From Actinocatenispora rupis (GTDB lineage: Bacteria; Actinomycetota; Actinomycetes; Mycobacteriales; Micromonosporaceae), in the NCBI RefSeq assembly GCF_016861975.1, contig NZ_BOMB01000024.1:62001-126000 (forward strand): a DNA stretch of 64,000 nt, written 5' to 3'. Positions 42,377-51,640 of the stretch are shown here, piece by piece. Each line of letters begins with the position of its first letter. Position 1 is the first letter of the stretch. The translations under genes were made by a program, and so were the position numbers. Under the pieces are notes generated by a model that did no database searches, was not told where the DNA came from, and saw nothing but the letters and a program-made list of their open reading frames with translations.

Positions 42377-44029
42377 GTGGCGACCCGCGACGCCGTCGAC
42401 GGGGCGGCAGATCACCCGTCGGTACGTGACCTGTGGCGGCGCGTCCGCCGCTACGCCGTGTCCCGCCGTACGATCGAGCGGGCCACCGAGCGCCGGCTGT
42501 CCGGTGACTGGGCCGGTGCCTGCGCCGCCGCCGACGTGGACGTCGGGATCGACCTCACCCGCGTGACCCGGCGGTACGGGGCGCGTTGCGCCGACCGTGT
42601 CGAGGACGACCTGCGGCATCTCGCGCCGGACCTGCTGCGCTGGCACCTGCCGCGCGGTGCGGACGGCCGGCTCGTCCCTGGCCGCCGGTACACCCTGGAC
42701 CGGTGCGGGGCGGCGTTCCTGGTGGCGGAGACCGTTTCCGCGCAACGGATCCGCCTGGTACTCGCGGGCGCGGCCGGGCCGGCGCGCGACTCGTACCGGG
42801 GGCACCGGTACCGGTGGGACGCGCGGCGCGCGGACGAGCTGCGTACCCGGATCGGCGGGACGGCGCGGCGTGCACCGTTCTTCGACCCGACCGGTACGCC
42901 CGTGCCGCGGCCCGGTGCCGCGCACGACACCGCCGGCCGGTACGAGCGGGTCGCGCTCGCCGGGTCCACAGTGGACGCCTGGCTGTTGGCGGGGATTCCG
43001 TTGCGGCTGCGGCGTTCCCGGGCCACCCGGGGTGCGGCGGTGGCGCTCGCCCGGCTGCCCGTCGCGCCCGCCCGGCTGCTCGCGGAGACCCGCGGCCTGC
43101 TCGCCGCCGGGAGCGCCGGGCCCGGTCTCCACGACGCGCCGGCCGGTGGTGCGGGGCTGCCCGACCCGGGCGGTACGGCGGGGGAGGTCGACGGGTGGGT
43201 GCGGTTCCGGATCGGGAACGGGTGCGCGGTCGTGCTGTCGTCGGCGGGCCCGGCGTACGTGGTGGCGGCCGGCGCGGCGCCTCCCGTACCGGTGCTGCCG
43301 GACGTGGCGTGGCAGGCGTGTGTCGACCTGGATCTGGTGCGGCACGACGAGATCGGCCCGGACGAGCTGCATCCGCTGGTACGGGACGCGCTGTTCCCGG
43401 CGCGGCCGGGCGTCGCGTCGGGGCCGCCGGAGCCGCGCCGGCCCGGACCGGTACGGGTGCGGTGCACGGGCGGCGAGTCGCACGCGCTGGCCGTACGCGA
43501 GGGTCGGTTGGTGGCGCCGGCGCACCCGGCGGCCGAGCAGCGGCGGGAAAGGGTGCTGGCGCGGTTCGGTGGGCCGCTCGCGCCGTGCCTGGCGACGCTG
43601 GACGCGTGGGCGAGCGGTGCCGGACGCGTGCCGTACGAGCTGGCGCGGCAACGGTACGACGCGCTGGAACGGGTCCGGCACGGCGACACGGACACGCTGC
43701 TCTGGTTGCTGCGCAACGGATTGCCGGCCACGGTACGGCTCGCGGACGGTGGCACGCTGCTGCACGCGCTGCCCGAGCTGGACCACGGGGCGCTGCTGCC
43801 GGCACTGGTCGCGGCCGGGTTGTCGCCGGACGACACCGACCACGCCGGCCGGGATCCGGCCCAGCGCGCCGATCTCGCCGGTGACCCGGCGCTCGCCGCG
43901 CTGCTGCGTACGCCGACCGGCGACGTGCCGGCGCGCACCGATCCGCTGGCCCCACCGGACGGGGCGAACTTCCTGGACCTGCACCCGCAGTGGCGACACC
44001 GGACCCACCGGGGCCGTCGTCGACCGTGA
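42377..44029 (+). CDS. unknown protein with ankyrin-like C-terminus, first gene of the MoxR module
   Basis: A 550-residue protein from GTG 42377. Residues 1-110 form a helical, Arg-rich start (SVRDLWRRVRRYAVSRRTIE). The middle is beta-rich without a recognised domain. Residues 435-510 look like two decayed ankyrin repeats (DTLLWLLRNGLPATVRLADG, GTLLHALPELDHGALLPALV, then AAGLSPDDTDHAGRDP). A short Arg-rich tail ends it. The MoxR gene follows after 52 bp on the same strand. I do not recognise the family; a substrate-recognition or adaptor role is a guess from context. Confidence 0.78.
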   Translation: MATRDAVDGAADHPSVRDLWRRVRRYAVSRRTIERATERRLSGDWAGACAAADVDVGIDLTRVTRRYGARCADRVEDDLRHLAPDLLRWHLPRGADGRLVPGRRYTLDRCGAAFLVAETVSAQRIRLVLAGAAGPARDSYRGHRYRWDARRADELRTRIGGTARRAPFFDPTGTPVPRPGAAHDTAGRYERVALAGSTVDAWLLAGIPLRLRRSRATRGAAVALARLPVAPARLLAETRGLLAAGSAGPGLHDAPAGGAGLPDPGGTAGEVDGWVRFRIGNGCAVVLSSAGPAYVVAAGAAPPVPVLPDVAWQACVDLDLVRHDEIGPDELHPLVRDALFPARPGVASGPPEPRRPGPVRVRCTGGESHALAVREGRLVAPAHPAAEQRRERVLARFGGPLAPCLATLDAWASGAGRVPYELARQRYDALERVRHGDTDTLLWLLRNGLPATVRLADGGTLLHALPELDHGALLPALVAAGLSPDDTDHAGRDPAQRADLAGDPALAALLRTPTGDVPARTDPLAPPDGANFLDLHPQWRHRTHRGRRRP

Positions 44030-44081
44030 CCGGATCGGTTGCGTACCAACGAATGACAGTGACGAGAGATGGGGTGATGCG

Positions 44082-45257
44082 ATGACCGTCGGTGCGCTGC
44101 GCGCCGCTGACGCGCTGATCGACCGGACCGCGGAGAGTACGACGGAGCCGGACGACGATCCGCAGGTCGAGGCGCTCGGCCTGGCCGTACTGGCGAACCT
44201 GCCGGTGTTGTTGTGGGGTGAGCCGGGGGTCGGCAAGTCGGCGACGCTGCGGGGGCTGGCCGACGGGCTCGGGGTACCGCTGGAGACGGTGATCGCCAGC
44301 GTGCACGAGCCGGCCGACTTCAGCGGACTTCCCGTACTGGGCGCCGATCCGGCCGCCGAGGGGGTGACGCTGGCGCCGCCGGACTGGGCCGTACGGATCG
44401 TGCGGTCCGGCGACGCGGTGCTGTTCTTCGACGAGCTGTCGACCGCGCCGCCGGCGGTACAGGCGGCGCTGCTGCGGGTGGTGCTGGAGCGGCAGGTGGG
44501 CGCGCTGAGGCTGCCGGCGCCGGTACGGATCGTGGCGGCGGCGAACCCGCCGGACAGTGCGGCCGACGGCTGGCAGCTCACCGCGCCGCTGGCGAACCGG
44601 TTCGTCCACCTCCAGTGGGCGCACCGACCGTCCACAGTGGTGCGTGGGCTGTCCGGTACCTGGCCGGCGGTGCGGGTGCCGGTGGTGGATGCTGCCCGGG
44701 TCGACGCCGCGGTGAGCCGGGCGCGTACCGCGGTGTGCGGGTTCCTGACCGCCCGGCCGGACCTGACGCACCGGCTGCCGTCGTTGGCGGACAAGCGATC
44801 CGGGCCGTGGCCGTCCCCGCGTACGTGGGAGATGGCGGTGCGGGTGCTGGCGGTGGCGCTGGCCACGGACGCCTCCCGGGAGGCGACCCTCGCCGTACTG
44901 GCGGGCACGGTCGGCGACGGCCCGACGCTGGAACTGCTGGCGTACCTGGAGACCATGGACCTGCCGGACCCGGAGGAGGTACTCGCCGACCCGGCGCGGT
45001 TCGTCCTGCCGGAGCGCGCGGACCGGCAGCTCGCGGTGCTGTCCGCGGTGGTCGCCGCGGTACGCCGGGAGCCGACCCGGCGCCGGTGGACGGCCGGCTG
45101 GCGGGTACTGGCGACCGCGATCGACGGCGGGGTACCGGACGTGGCGGCGCAGGCCGCGTTCGATCTCGCCGCGCTGCGCGAGCCGGACTGGCCGGTGCCG
45201 GACTGCGTCGACGCGTTCGCCGCGGTCCTGCACGCCGCGGGGATCGGTGCGGCGTGA
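44082..45257 (+). CDS. MoxR-family AAA+ ATPase
   Basis: A 391-residue ATPase. Walker A is GEPGVGKSAT (46-55), Walker B is VLFFDELS (Asp117-Glu118), and sensor 1 lies in VAAANPP. The insert before Walker B, ADFSGLPVLG, is typical of MoxR chaperones, which remodel or activate partner proteins with VWA domains. The C-terminal half is helical. ATG 44082 is the start. Its stop overlaps the next gene's GTG (GTGA), so the ATPase and VWA protein are made together. Confidence 0.93.
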   Translation: MTVGALRAADALIDRTAESTTEPDDDPQVEALGLAVLANLPVLLWGEPGVGKSATLRGLADGLGVPLETVIASVHEPADFSGLPVLGADPAAEGVTLAPPDWAVRIVRSGDAVLFFDELSTAPPAVQAALLRVVLERQVGALRLPAPVRIVAAANPPDSAADGWQLTAPLANRFVHLQWAHRPSTVVRGLSGTWPAVRVPVVDAARVDAAVSRARTAVCGFLTARPDLTHRLPSLADKRSGPWPSPRTWEMAVRVLAVALATDASREATLAVLAGTVGDGPTLELLAYLETMDLPDPEEVLADPARFVLPERADRQLAVLSAVVAAVRREPTRRRWTAGWRVLATAIDGGVPDVAAQAAFDLAALREPDWPVPDCVDAFAAVLHAAGIGAA

Positions 45258-46453
45258 GCGTTCCGCTGGACCGCGCGAAGCTGTTCGCCGCCCGGCTGCA
45301 CGCCGCCGCGGCGCGGCCGTACCTGGCGACCGCGTTGTACGCGTTGACGGTCGTGCCGTCGGACGGGGTGCCGACGATGGGGGTGGACCGCTTCTGGCGC
45401 TGCTACGTCAGTCCGCACTACGTCGCCGCGCGTACCGTCGCGGAGCTGGCGGCGGTGTGGGTGCACGAGGTGAGCCACCTGCTGCGCGACCATCACGGGC
45501 GCGGCGGGCGGCTGCCCCCGGAGTACGCGCGGAATCCGTTGCGGCTCAACCTCGCCGCGGACTGCGAGATCAACGACGACCTCGTCGACGGCGACCTGGT
45601 ACTCCCGGACGGCGCGGTGCTGCCGCGGCGGTACGGGCTCACCGACGGGAACCTGTTCGAGGAGTACGCGCGCCAGCTGCCGAGCGACGCGACGGTCGGC
45701 TGGTACGAGTGCGGGTCGGGCGCGCACGGGCGGCGCGCGCCGTGGGAGATCGGCGTACCGGGGGACGTGTCGCCGATGGAGGCGGCGGCGATCCGGCGGC
45801 GGACCGCCGTCGCGATCCGGGAGCACGGCGCGGGGCGGGGCCGCGGCGCGAGCGGCTGGCGGCGCTGGGCCGCGGACCAGCTGGAGTCCACTGTGGACTG
45901 GCGGCGGCTGCTGCGCGGTGCGGTACGCGGCGTGCTCGGCTCGGCCGGCGGCGCCGTCGACTACACGTACCGGCGGCCGTCGCGGCGCGCGTCGGCGCTG
46001 CCCGGCGTGCTGCTTCCCGCGCTGTACCAACCGATCCCGCGGGTGGCGGTGGTGGTGGACACGTCCGGTTCGGTGGCCGACGTGAGCCTCGGCGCCGCGC
46101 TCGCCGAGGTGACCGGCGTGCTGCGCGCGGTCGGTCTGCGCGGCGACCGCGTCACCGTACTGTCCTGCGACGGTGGCGCGTACGCCGCGCAGCGGGTGTC
46201 CACAGTGGACCAGATCGAGCTGTACGGCGGTGGCGGGACCGACCTGCGCGCCGGTCTCGCCGCCGCGGCCCGGCACCGGCCCGACGCCACCGTCGTGCTC
46301 ACCGACGGGTACACGCCGTGGCCGGACCGGCAGCCGCCGTTCCGTACCGTGGTGGGGTTGTTGGTGCCGCGGGCCGCGTCGGACGCCGAGTCGCTGGCCG
46401 CCGCCGACCGCAGCCCGCCCGCCTGGGCCACGTCGGTCGTCCTCCCCGTCTGA
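45254..46453 (+). CDS. VWA-domain metallopeptidase-like protein (DUF2201 type)
   Basis: A 399-residue protein. The N-terminal half has a zincin motif, HEVSH (His71, Glu72, His75), followed by LAADCEINDDLV, matching the metallopeptidase half of DUF2201. The C-terminal half is a VWA domain with an intact MIDAS: DTSGS (Asp269, Ser271, Ser273), Thr329 in GGGGTDL and Asp351 in VVLTDGY. Both active sites look intact. Such proteins are the usual partners of MoxR ATPases. GTG 45254 overlaps the MoxR stop. Confidence 0.92.
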   Translation: MSVPLDRAKLFAARLHAAAARPYLATALYALTVVPSDGVPTMGVDRFWRCYVSPHYVAARTVAELAAVWVHEVSHLLRDHHGRGGRLPPEYARNPLRLNLAADCEINDDLVDGDLVLPDGAVLPRRYGLTDGNLFEEYARQLPSDATVGWYECGSGAHGRRAPWEIGVPGDVSPMEAAAIRRRTAVAIREHGAGRGRGASGWRRWAADQLESTVDWRRLLRGAVRGVLGSAGGAVDYTYRRPSRRASALPGVLLPALYQPIPRVAVVVDTSGSVADVSLGAALAEVTGVLRAVGLRGDRVTVLSCDGGAYAAQRVSTVDQIELYGGGGTDLRAGLAAAARHRPDATVVLTDGYTPWPDRQPPFRTVVGLLVPRAASDAESLAAADRSPPAWATSVVLPV

Positions 46454-46579
46454 CCGTCCGCATCCCGGACCTTTCGCGTACGCGGGATGTGTTGTGGCGC
46501 AGGGGGATCCGAGTGTCGGTCGGTGGGGGTGGCGGGAGACACAGTGGCCCGGAGCCCGCGGCGGGTGGAGAATCCGGAC

Positions 46580-47170
46580 ATGGGCAAGACGTACGAGCGG
46601 ATCGACGGGCGGCTGCGGACCTTCATCGAGACGCAGCCGATGTTCTTCACCGCCACGGCACCGCTGTCCGCCGACGGCACGGTGAACCTGTCGCCCAAGG
46701 GCCTCACCGGCTCGTTCGTGGTGCTCGACGAGCACACCGTGGCGTACCTGGACTTCGCCGGCAGCAACGCGGAGACCATCGCGCACCTGCGGGAGAACGG
46801 CCGGATCACGCTGATGTGGTGCGCCTTCCAGGGCCCGCCGAACATCGTCCGGGTGCACGGGCGCGGCGAGCCGGTCTTCCGGGACGATCCGCGGTTCGAG
46901 GAGCTGCTGACCCACTTTCCGGACATCGACCCGGATCCGCACGGGCTGCGCGCCGTCATCGTCGTGACCGCCGAGCTGATCCGCGACACCTGCGGCTACG
47001 CGGTCCCGTTCATGACGTACGACGAGGACCGTGACCTGCACCGGCGCCGCTTCGCCCGGGAGGACGACGAGTCGCTCTCGCGGTACTTCGAGAAGAAGGA
47101 CGACATCGCCACCAGCATCGACGGCCTGCCCGGACTGCCGCTCCCGCTGCCGCCACGCGCACCGCACTGA
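46580..47170 (+). CDS. pyridoxamine 5'-phosphate oxidase-like flavin-binding protein
   Basis: A 196-residue split-barrel protein: FFTATAPLSADGTVNLSPKG near the start and ITLMWCAFQGPPNIVRVHG in the middle fit the FMN-binding PNPOx-like group, which is distinct from true PdxH. A C-terminal part with FEKKDDIATSIDGLPG follows. It probably binds FMN or F420; the reaction is unknown. ATG 46580 has GGTGGAG upstream. It lies 126 bp after the VWA gene and may be independent of the module; CATCCCG/CGGGATG between them is a weak hairpin. Confidence 0.87.
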   Translation: MGKTYERIDGRLRTFIETQPMFFTATAPLSADGTVNLSPKGLTGSFVVLDEHTVAYLDFAGSNAETIAHLRENGRITLMWCAFQGPPNIVRVHGRGEPVFRDDPRFEELLTHFPDIDPDPHGLRAVIVVTAELIRDTCGYAVPFMTYDEDRDLHRRRFAREDDESLSRYFEKKDDIATSIDGLPGLPLPLPPRAPH

Positions 47171-47239
47171 TCCTGGCGGTCCGTGGTCACCCGGGTCGGT
47201 TCGGGTGATCTGTCGGTACCGGTTGCTAGAACGGTGCCT

Positions 47240-50200
47240 GTGACTGACGAGGATGAGCTCGACGAGGCCGCGCGTACCGGACGGTGGACGCCCGGTCTGC
47301 TCGACAGGGTCGCCCCGGCGCAGGTGGTCGCGGCCGTACTGCGGTCCGGCGCCAGCTGGGCGGAGCTGCCGGGCGAGGTGGTCGCGCGGCTGAGCGTGGC
47401 GCACCGCTGGGACGCGGCGGCCCCGCACGAGCGCGGCACCCTGCTGGACCTGGCCCGCGTCCGCCACGGCGTACCGCCGCGGGGTGCCGGTGCGGGCGCG
47501 AGTTCCGGGCTGCGGTGGGCGGACCTGGCGAGGCGGCCCACGCACCTGACCGTGGCGACCGGGTGCGCCGGGTGGACCACGGCGGCGGTCCCGCTGCCCG
47601 ACGGCCACTTCCTGCTGGCGTACCACGCGGAGCCGCGCGTGCTGCGGCTGTGGGATCCGGCGACCGCGACGGTGACCGCGACCATTCGTACCCGGGGGGC
47701 GGTGAACGCGTTCGCCGGGACCGTCGGACCGGACGGGGTGCCGCGCCTCGCCGTCGCCAGCGGCAAGGCCGTCCAGCTGTACGACCCGCGTACCGGGAAG
47801 GCGGTGGGCGGCCGGATCGCGGGGCACGACCGTAGGGTCCGGGCGATGTGCTGGGCGACGCTGCCGGACGGTCGGCTCGTGCTCGCCACCGGCGGCGAGG
47901 ACAAGGCGGTCCGGCTGTGGACCGCCACCGGGACGCTCATCCACGAGCTGGTCCAGGGCGGGTGGAACAGCGGCGGGGCGGTGTCGGTCGTGCCGTGGCC
48001 GCAGCCGGACGGTGCGGTGCTGTTCGCGACGACGTGGGACGGGGCGCAGCACCGGCTCCGGATCGTCGACGCGTCCGGCGCGCTGGTCGGCGAGCGCGAG
48101 TGGGTGGTCGCCACCGCCGCCGTCCCCGCCGCCGGCCGTACGCTGCTGGCCACGGCCGGGTCGGGCTGCCAGGTCGAACTGTGGGAGCCGGGCGCGCGCA
48201 CCCGGCTCGGCGAGTTCCGGGTCGACGCGACGCACGTGTCCGCGCTCGCCGCGCTGCCCCGGCCGGACGGTTCCACCGCCCTCGTCGTACCGGACGGTGA
48301 CGACCTGCGGCTGTTCGACCCCGGCATCCCTGGTAAGAGCGGGGCCCGGCTGCTGACGCGCGGTGCGGACCTGCGGTCGGTGACCGCGCTGCCGGTGCCC
48401 GGCGGCCGTACGGTGCTCGCGATCGTCGACGACCACGACGCCCTGCGGCTCTGGGATCCCGACGTGACCGACCCGGCCGGGTTCGCGCCGGACGGGCGGG
48501 CGTTGCCGCGAATCACCGCCGTCGGGCTGCCCGACGGCCGGGTCCTCGCCGCGACCAGCGGCGACGACGGGCTGCTGCTGCGCGACGCGGACACCGGCGC
48601 GCCGGACGGGCCGCCGCTGCTGGCCCGCGACGACCGCCGCGGCCTCGTCTCCGCCGTACGCGTGGCGGACGGCCGCGAGCTGGTCGCCACCGACAGCCCG
48701 CACGGCTCCGTCGTACTCTTCGACCCGGTCACCCGCGAGCAGGTCGCCGCGACCCCGCCCGGCCACCGCGGCCCCGTCGGCACGCTCGCCGCCGGAGTAC
48801 TGCCGGACGGGCGGGCGGCGTTGGTCAGTGGCGGCGAACACCTGCTGGCCTGGGACGCCGACGGGACACCGCGCGGTGCGGCCGTCCCGCGCAGCTTCAC
48901 CGACCGGCTCTCGGCGTCCGCCTGGCTGCCGCTGCGCGACGGCCGCGTCGCCCTCGTCCTCGGTACGACGAGCTGGCGGGGCGACGGCGACCTGCACGTG
49001 TGGGATCCGGTGGGTCCGCAGCGGCTCGTCGACCCGGTGGACACCGGACGGGTCGCCGCGCTGACCACGGTGCCGCGCCCGGACGGCGGCGCGCTGCTGG
49101 CGGTCGCGGACCGCAAGACCGGGCTGTGGTGCTGGGATCCGGACGGCGCCGAGCTGCCCACGTTGCGCGCCGCCGACGTCGCCGCCCTGGCCGGTTTCGT
49201 ACTCGACGGGCGGTCGCTGCTCGCCGCGGGCGGCCGGGACCGTACGGTCCAGGTCTTCGACGTGGCCACGGGGTCCACTGTGGACTGTGGGCCGATCGCC
49301 GCGCGGGGCAAGGTGACCGCGCTCGCCGCGCTGCCCCTCGCCGACGGGCGTACCGTGCTCGCGGTCGCCGGTGGCCGCACCATCGTGCTGTGGGACCTGG
49401 TGGCCCGCGCCGCCGTCGGCAAGGCGCTCACCGGCCACACCGACGCCGTGGCGGCGCTCGCCGCGGTACCCGGGCCTGACGGCGGGGTGTACCTGGCCAG
49501 TGCCGGCGCCGACCACACCGTACGGCTGTGGGACGCGGCAACCGGTGCGGCGGTGGGAAACCCCGGCACCGGGCACACCGACGCGGTGCGCGCGCTCGCC
49601 GCCGTGCCCCGCGACGCCGCCCCGCCGGTACTCGCCAGCGGCGGCGACGACGGCGCGGTGTGGCTGTGGGAAGCGACCGCCGACGGCCCGGTCGGGCGCC
49701 GCATCACCGGCTGCGACAGCGGCGGCTCCGAGACGATCGCCTCCGTACCGCTGCCCGGCGGGCGTGCCGCGCTGCTCTCCGCGTCCAGCGTGTACGGCCT
49801 CGGCAGCGTCTGGACGTGGGACACCGCCGACTGGTCCGGCGGCCCGCTGCTCGACGCCGGACACTGCGGACCCGTTGCCGTGGTGCCGATGCCGGACGGC
49901 CGCACGCTCGTCGCCACCCAGCGCCGCGAACACCTCTTCCAGCTGTACGACCCGGTCACCGGCCGCGCCGCCGGCCGTCCCCTGCCGCTGTCGTTCAACG
50001 AGGTGAGCGAGGTCGCCACCGTCCCCACCCCGGACGGCCCCCGGCTCGCCGTCGCTCTCCCCGACGGCGAGATCCGGCTGTACGACCCGGTTTCCGGCAC
50101 CGCGGTCGGTGCGCCGCTGACCGGGCACACCCGCGCTGTCGTCGACCTCGCCGTGCCACGTACCGGGGACGGGACGGCGCTGCTCGCCTCCGCCGACCTC

Positions 50201-50359
50201 GGCGGCACCGTACGCGTCTGGGATCCGGTCGGCGGGCGCTGCCTGTCCACCCTGGCGCTCGACGCGCGCGTCTGGTCGCTCGCCGCGTACGGCACCCGGC
50301 TGCTCGTCGGCTGCACCGAAGGCTTCCTCGCCCTCGACCTGTACCCGCATCGCCACTGA
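47240..50359 (+). CDS. large WD40-repeat protein
   Basis: A 1039-residue protein. About 110 N-terminal residues are helical (LLDRVAPAQVVAAVLRSGAS), then WD40-like repeats fill the rest: units ending LRLWDPATATV, VRLWTATGTL, VRLWDAATGA and VRVWDPVGGR, with GH or GHTDAV at unit starts in the later ones. The count of units would make two to three beta-propellers. No signal peptide or enzyme domain is seen. It is probably a cytosolic scaffold. GTG 47240 is preferred; GTG 47234 is equally possible. Confidence 0.88.
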   Translation: MTDEDELDEAARTGRWTPGLLDRVAPAQVVAAVLRSGASWAELPGEVVARLSVAHRWDAAAPHERGTLLDLARVRHGVPPRGAGAGASSGLRWADLARRPTHLTVATGCAGWTTAAVPLPDGHFLLAYHAEPRVLRLWDPATATVTATIRTRGAVNAFAGTVGPDGVPRLAVASGKAVQLYDPRTGKAVGGRIAGHDRRVRAMCWATLPDGRLVLATGGEDKAVRLWTATGTLIHELVQGGWNSGGAVSVVPWPQPDGAVLFATTWDGAQHRLRIVDASGALVGEREWVVATAAVPAAGRTLLATAGSGCQVELWEPGARTRLGEFRVDATHVSALAALPRPDGSTALVVPDGDDLRLFDPGIPGKSGARLLTRGADLRSVTALPVPGGRTVLAIVDDHDALRLWDPDVTDPAGFAPDGRALPRITAVGLPDGRVLAATSGDDGLLLRDADTGAPDGPPLLARDDRRGLVSAVRVADGRELVATDSPHGSVVLFDPVTREQVAATPPGHRGPVGTLAAGVLPDGRAALVSGGEHLLAWDADGTPRGAAVPRSFTDRLSASAWLPLRDGRVALVLGTTSWRGDGDLHVWDPVGPQRLVDPVDTGRVAALTTVPRPDGGALLAVADRKTGLWCWDPDGAELPTLRAADVAALAGFVLDGRSLLAAGGRDRTVQVFDVATGSTVDCGPIAARGKVTALAALPLADGRTVLAVAGGRTIVLWDLVARAAVGKALTGHTDAVAALAAVPGPDGGVYLASAGADHTVRLWDAATGAAVGNPGTGHTDAVRALAAVPRDAAPPVLASGGDDGAVWLWEATADGPVGRRITGCDSGGSETIASVPLPGGRAALLSASSVYGLGSVWTWDTADWSGGPLLDAGHCGPVAVVPMPDGRTLVATQRREHLFQLYDPVTGRAAGRPLPLSFNEVSEVATVPTPDGPRLAVALPDGEIRLYDPVSGTAVGAPLTGHTRAVVDLAVPRTGDGTALLASADLGGTVRVWDPVGGRCLSTLALDARVWSLAAYGTRLLVGCTEGFLALDLYPHRH

Positions 50360-50381
50360 CACCCGCCGGCCGTACGTTGCG

Positions 50382-50432
50382 CCTGGCGCCGGGACCGCGT
50401 GGCCGAAACGGTTCGCCGGTCCCGGTGCCAGG
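50382..50432 (+). terminator. hairpin after the WD40 gene
   Basis: CCTGGCGCCGGGACCG (50382-50397) pairs with CGGTCCCGGTGCCAGG (50417-50432): 16 pairs with one G-U, and a 19-nt loop. It begins 23 nt past the stop. Confidence 0.65.
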
Positions 50433-50500
50433 CTGGCACGGCGCGTGGATTGCCGTGGTAGCAACGGTTTCCGCGGGTGGACGTGACGCCGGGACGCCGC

Positions 50501-50565
50501 GCGGGTCAGCGAGTGCGGGTCGATTGGTGACGTGCGGGTCAGCGGTGCGGGTCGATTGGTGACGT
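50501..50565. repeat. two-copy 33-bp direct repeat
   Basis: GCGGGTCAGCGAGTGCGGGT and its continuation CGATTGGTGACGT start at 50501; a copy with one base deleted starts at 50534. A decayed third copy may follow. Confidence 0.8.
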
Positions 50566-50712
50566 GCGGGATGTCGCGCGGATCAGCGGTGCGTGGTCGG
50601 TCGCCAGCGCCCGGTCGGTCAGCGCGTCCGCCGGCTCCATTGGCCGCCGCTCCGACCCGGCTCGCCGTGGATGCGTCCCGAACTCGTGGCGTGCCGGGGA
50701 TGTCGCGGGGGG

Positions 50713-51612
50713 TCAGCGGGTGGCGGTGACGCGACGGATCGTGTCGAGGGTGATCGTGAGGAGCGGGTGCGTCTCGGCGCCGCGGCGGTGCGCGGCGAAC
50801 ACCCGGCGGGTCGGCGGCGTGCCGGCGACGGGCCGTACGACGGCGCCCTCGACGCCGACCAGCGCGGACCGGGGCACCAGCGCGACGCCCGCGCCGGCCG
50901 CGGCGAGCGCCACGACCGCGCGGAAGTCGTCCGAGGCGTGCCGTACCCGGGCCGTGAACCCGGCGTACTCGCAGGCCAGCGAGACGACGTCGTGGCACGG
51001 GTTGCCCGGCGACGGGCTGATCCAGTCGTCGGCGGCGAGGTCGTGCAGGGCGACCTCGGTGTGCTTGGCGAGCCAGTGGTTCGCCGGGAGTACGGCGTCG
51101 AAGGGCTCGGCGTACAGCGGGATGCGGCACAGCCGCGGGTCGTCCGCCGGCGGCGCCCCCCGGTACTCGACCGCCACGGCCAGGTCGATGTCGCCGTCCA
51201 GCAACAGGCTGAGGCTGGCGTCGCCTTCGGCGTCGCGTACCCGGACGTCGATCTCCGGGTGGGTCTCGGCCAGCTCGGCGATCACCGGGGCGAGCACGCC
51301 CGCGATCGCGGTGGCGAACGAACCGACCGTGATCGTGCCGGCCGCGCCGGCGGCGTGCGCGGCGAGCGCCGACTCCGCCTGCTCGACCTGCGCGAGGACG
51401 GCGGTGGCGTGCTCGGCGAGGATCACGCCGGCCGCGGTGAGCCGCACCCGCCGGCCGCGCCGGGTCAGCAGCGCGTGCCCGGCCTCCGCCTCCAGCGCGG
51501 CGAGCTGCTGGCTCACTGCGCTGGGCGTCAGGTAGAGCGCGTGCGCGGCGGCGGTCACCGTGCCGTGGTCGGCGAGCGCCCGCAGCACCCGCAGCCGCCG
51601 AGGATCGATCAC
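50713..51612 (-). CDS. LysR-family transcriptional regulator
   Basis: A 299-residue regulator. Residues 1-60 form the winged helix (RRLRVLRALADHGTVTAAAH, LTPSAVSQQLAALEAEAG), and the rest is the two-lobed effector domain. GTG 51612 is the usual family start; a longer in-frame start at 51660 has no ribosome site. It is convergent with the WD40 gene, and the mmpS-like gene ends 28 bp upstream on the same strand. The inducer is unknown. Confidence 0.92.
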   Translation of the reverse strand: MIDPRRLRVLRALADHGTVTAAAHALYLTPSAVSQQLAALEAEAGHALLTRRGRRVRLTAAGVILAEHATAVLAQVEQAESALAAHAAGAAGTITVGSFATAIAGVLAPVIAELAETHPEIDVRVRDAEGDASLSLLLDGDIDLAVAVEYRGAPPADDPRLCRIPLYAEPFDAVLPANHWLAKHTEVALHDLAADDWISPSPGNPCHDVVSLACEYAGFTARVRHASDDFRAVVALAAAGAGVALVPRSALVGVEGAVVRPVAGTPPTRRVFAAHRRGAETHPLLTITLDTIRRVTATR

Positions 51613-51640
51613 CCGCCCATCATCACACAGCGTCCGGTCG

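Larger units (their letters stand above)
50360..50712. other. 353-bp intergenic region with hairpin and repeat
   Basis: Lies between the convergent WD40 and LysR genes. It holds a 16-bp hairpin at 50382-50432, a two-copy 33/32-bp direct repeat at 50501-50565 and GC-rich sequence rich in GCGGGTCAGCG words. I see no gene in it on either strand. Confidence 0.6.

Noticed and set aside
41399-51130. A 3243-codon open frame on the minus strand
   Set aside because: It is antisense to several well-supported plus-strand genes with motifs and coupled starts, is Arg/Pro/Ala/Gly-rich without domains, and is a usual product of very high GC DNA.
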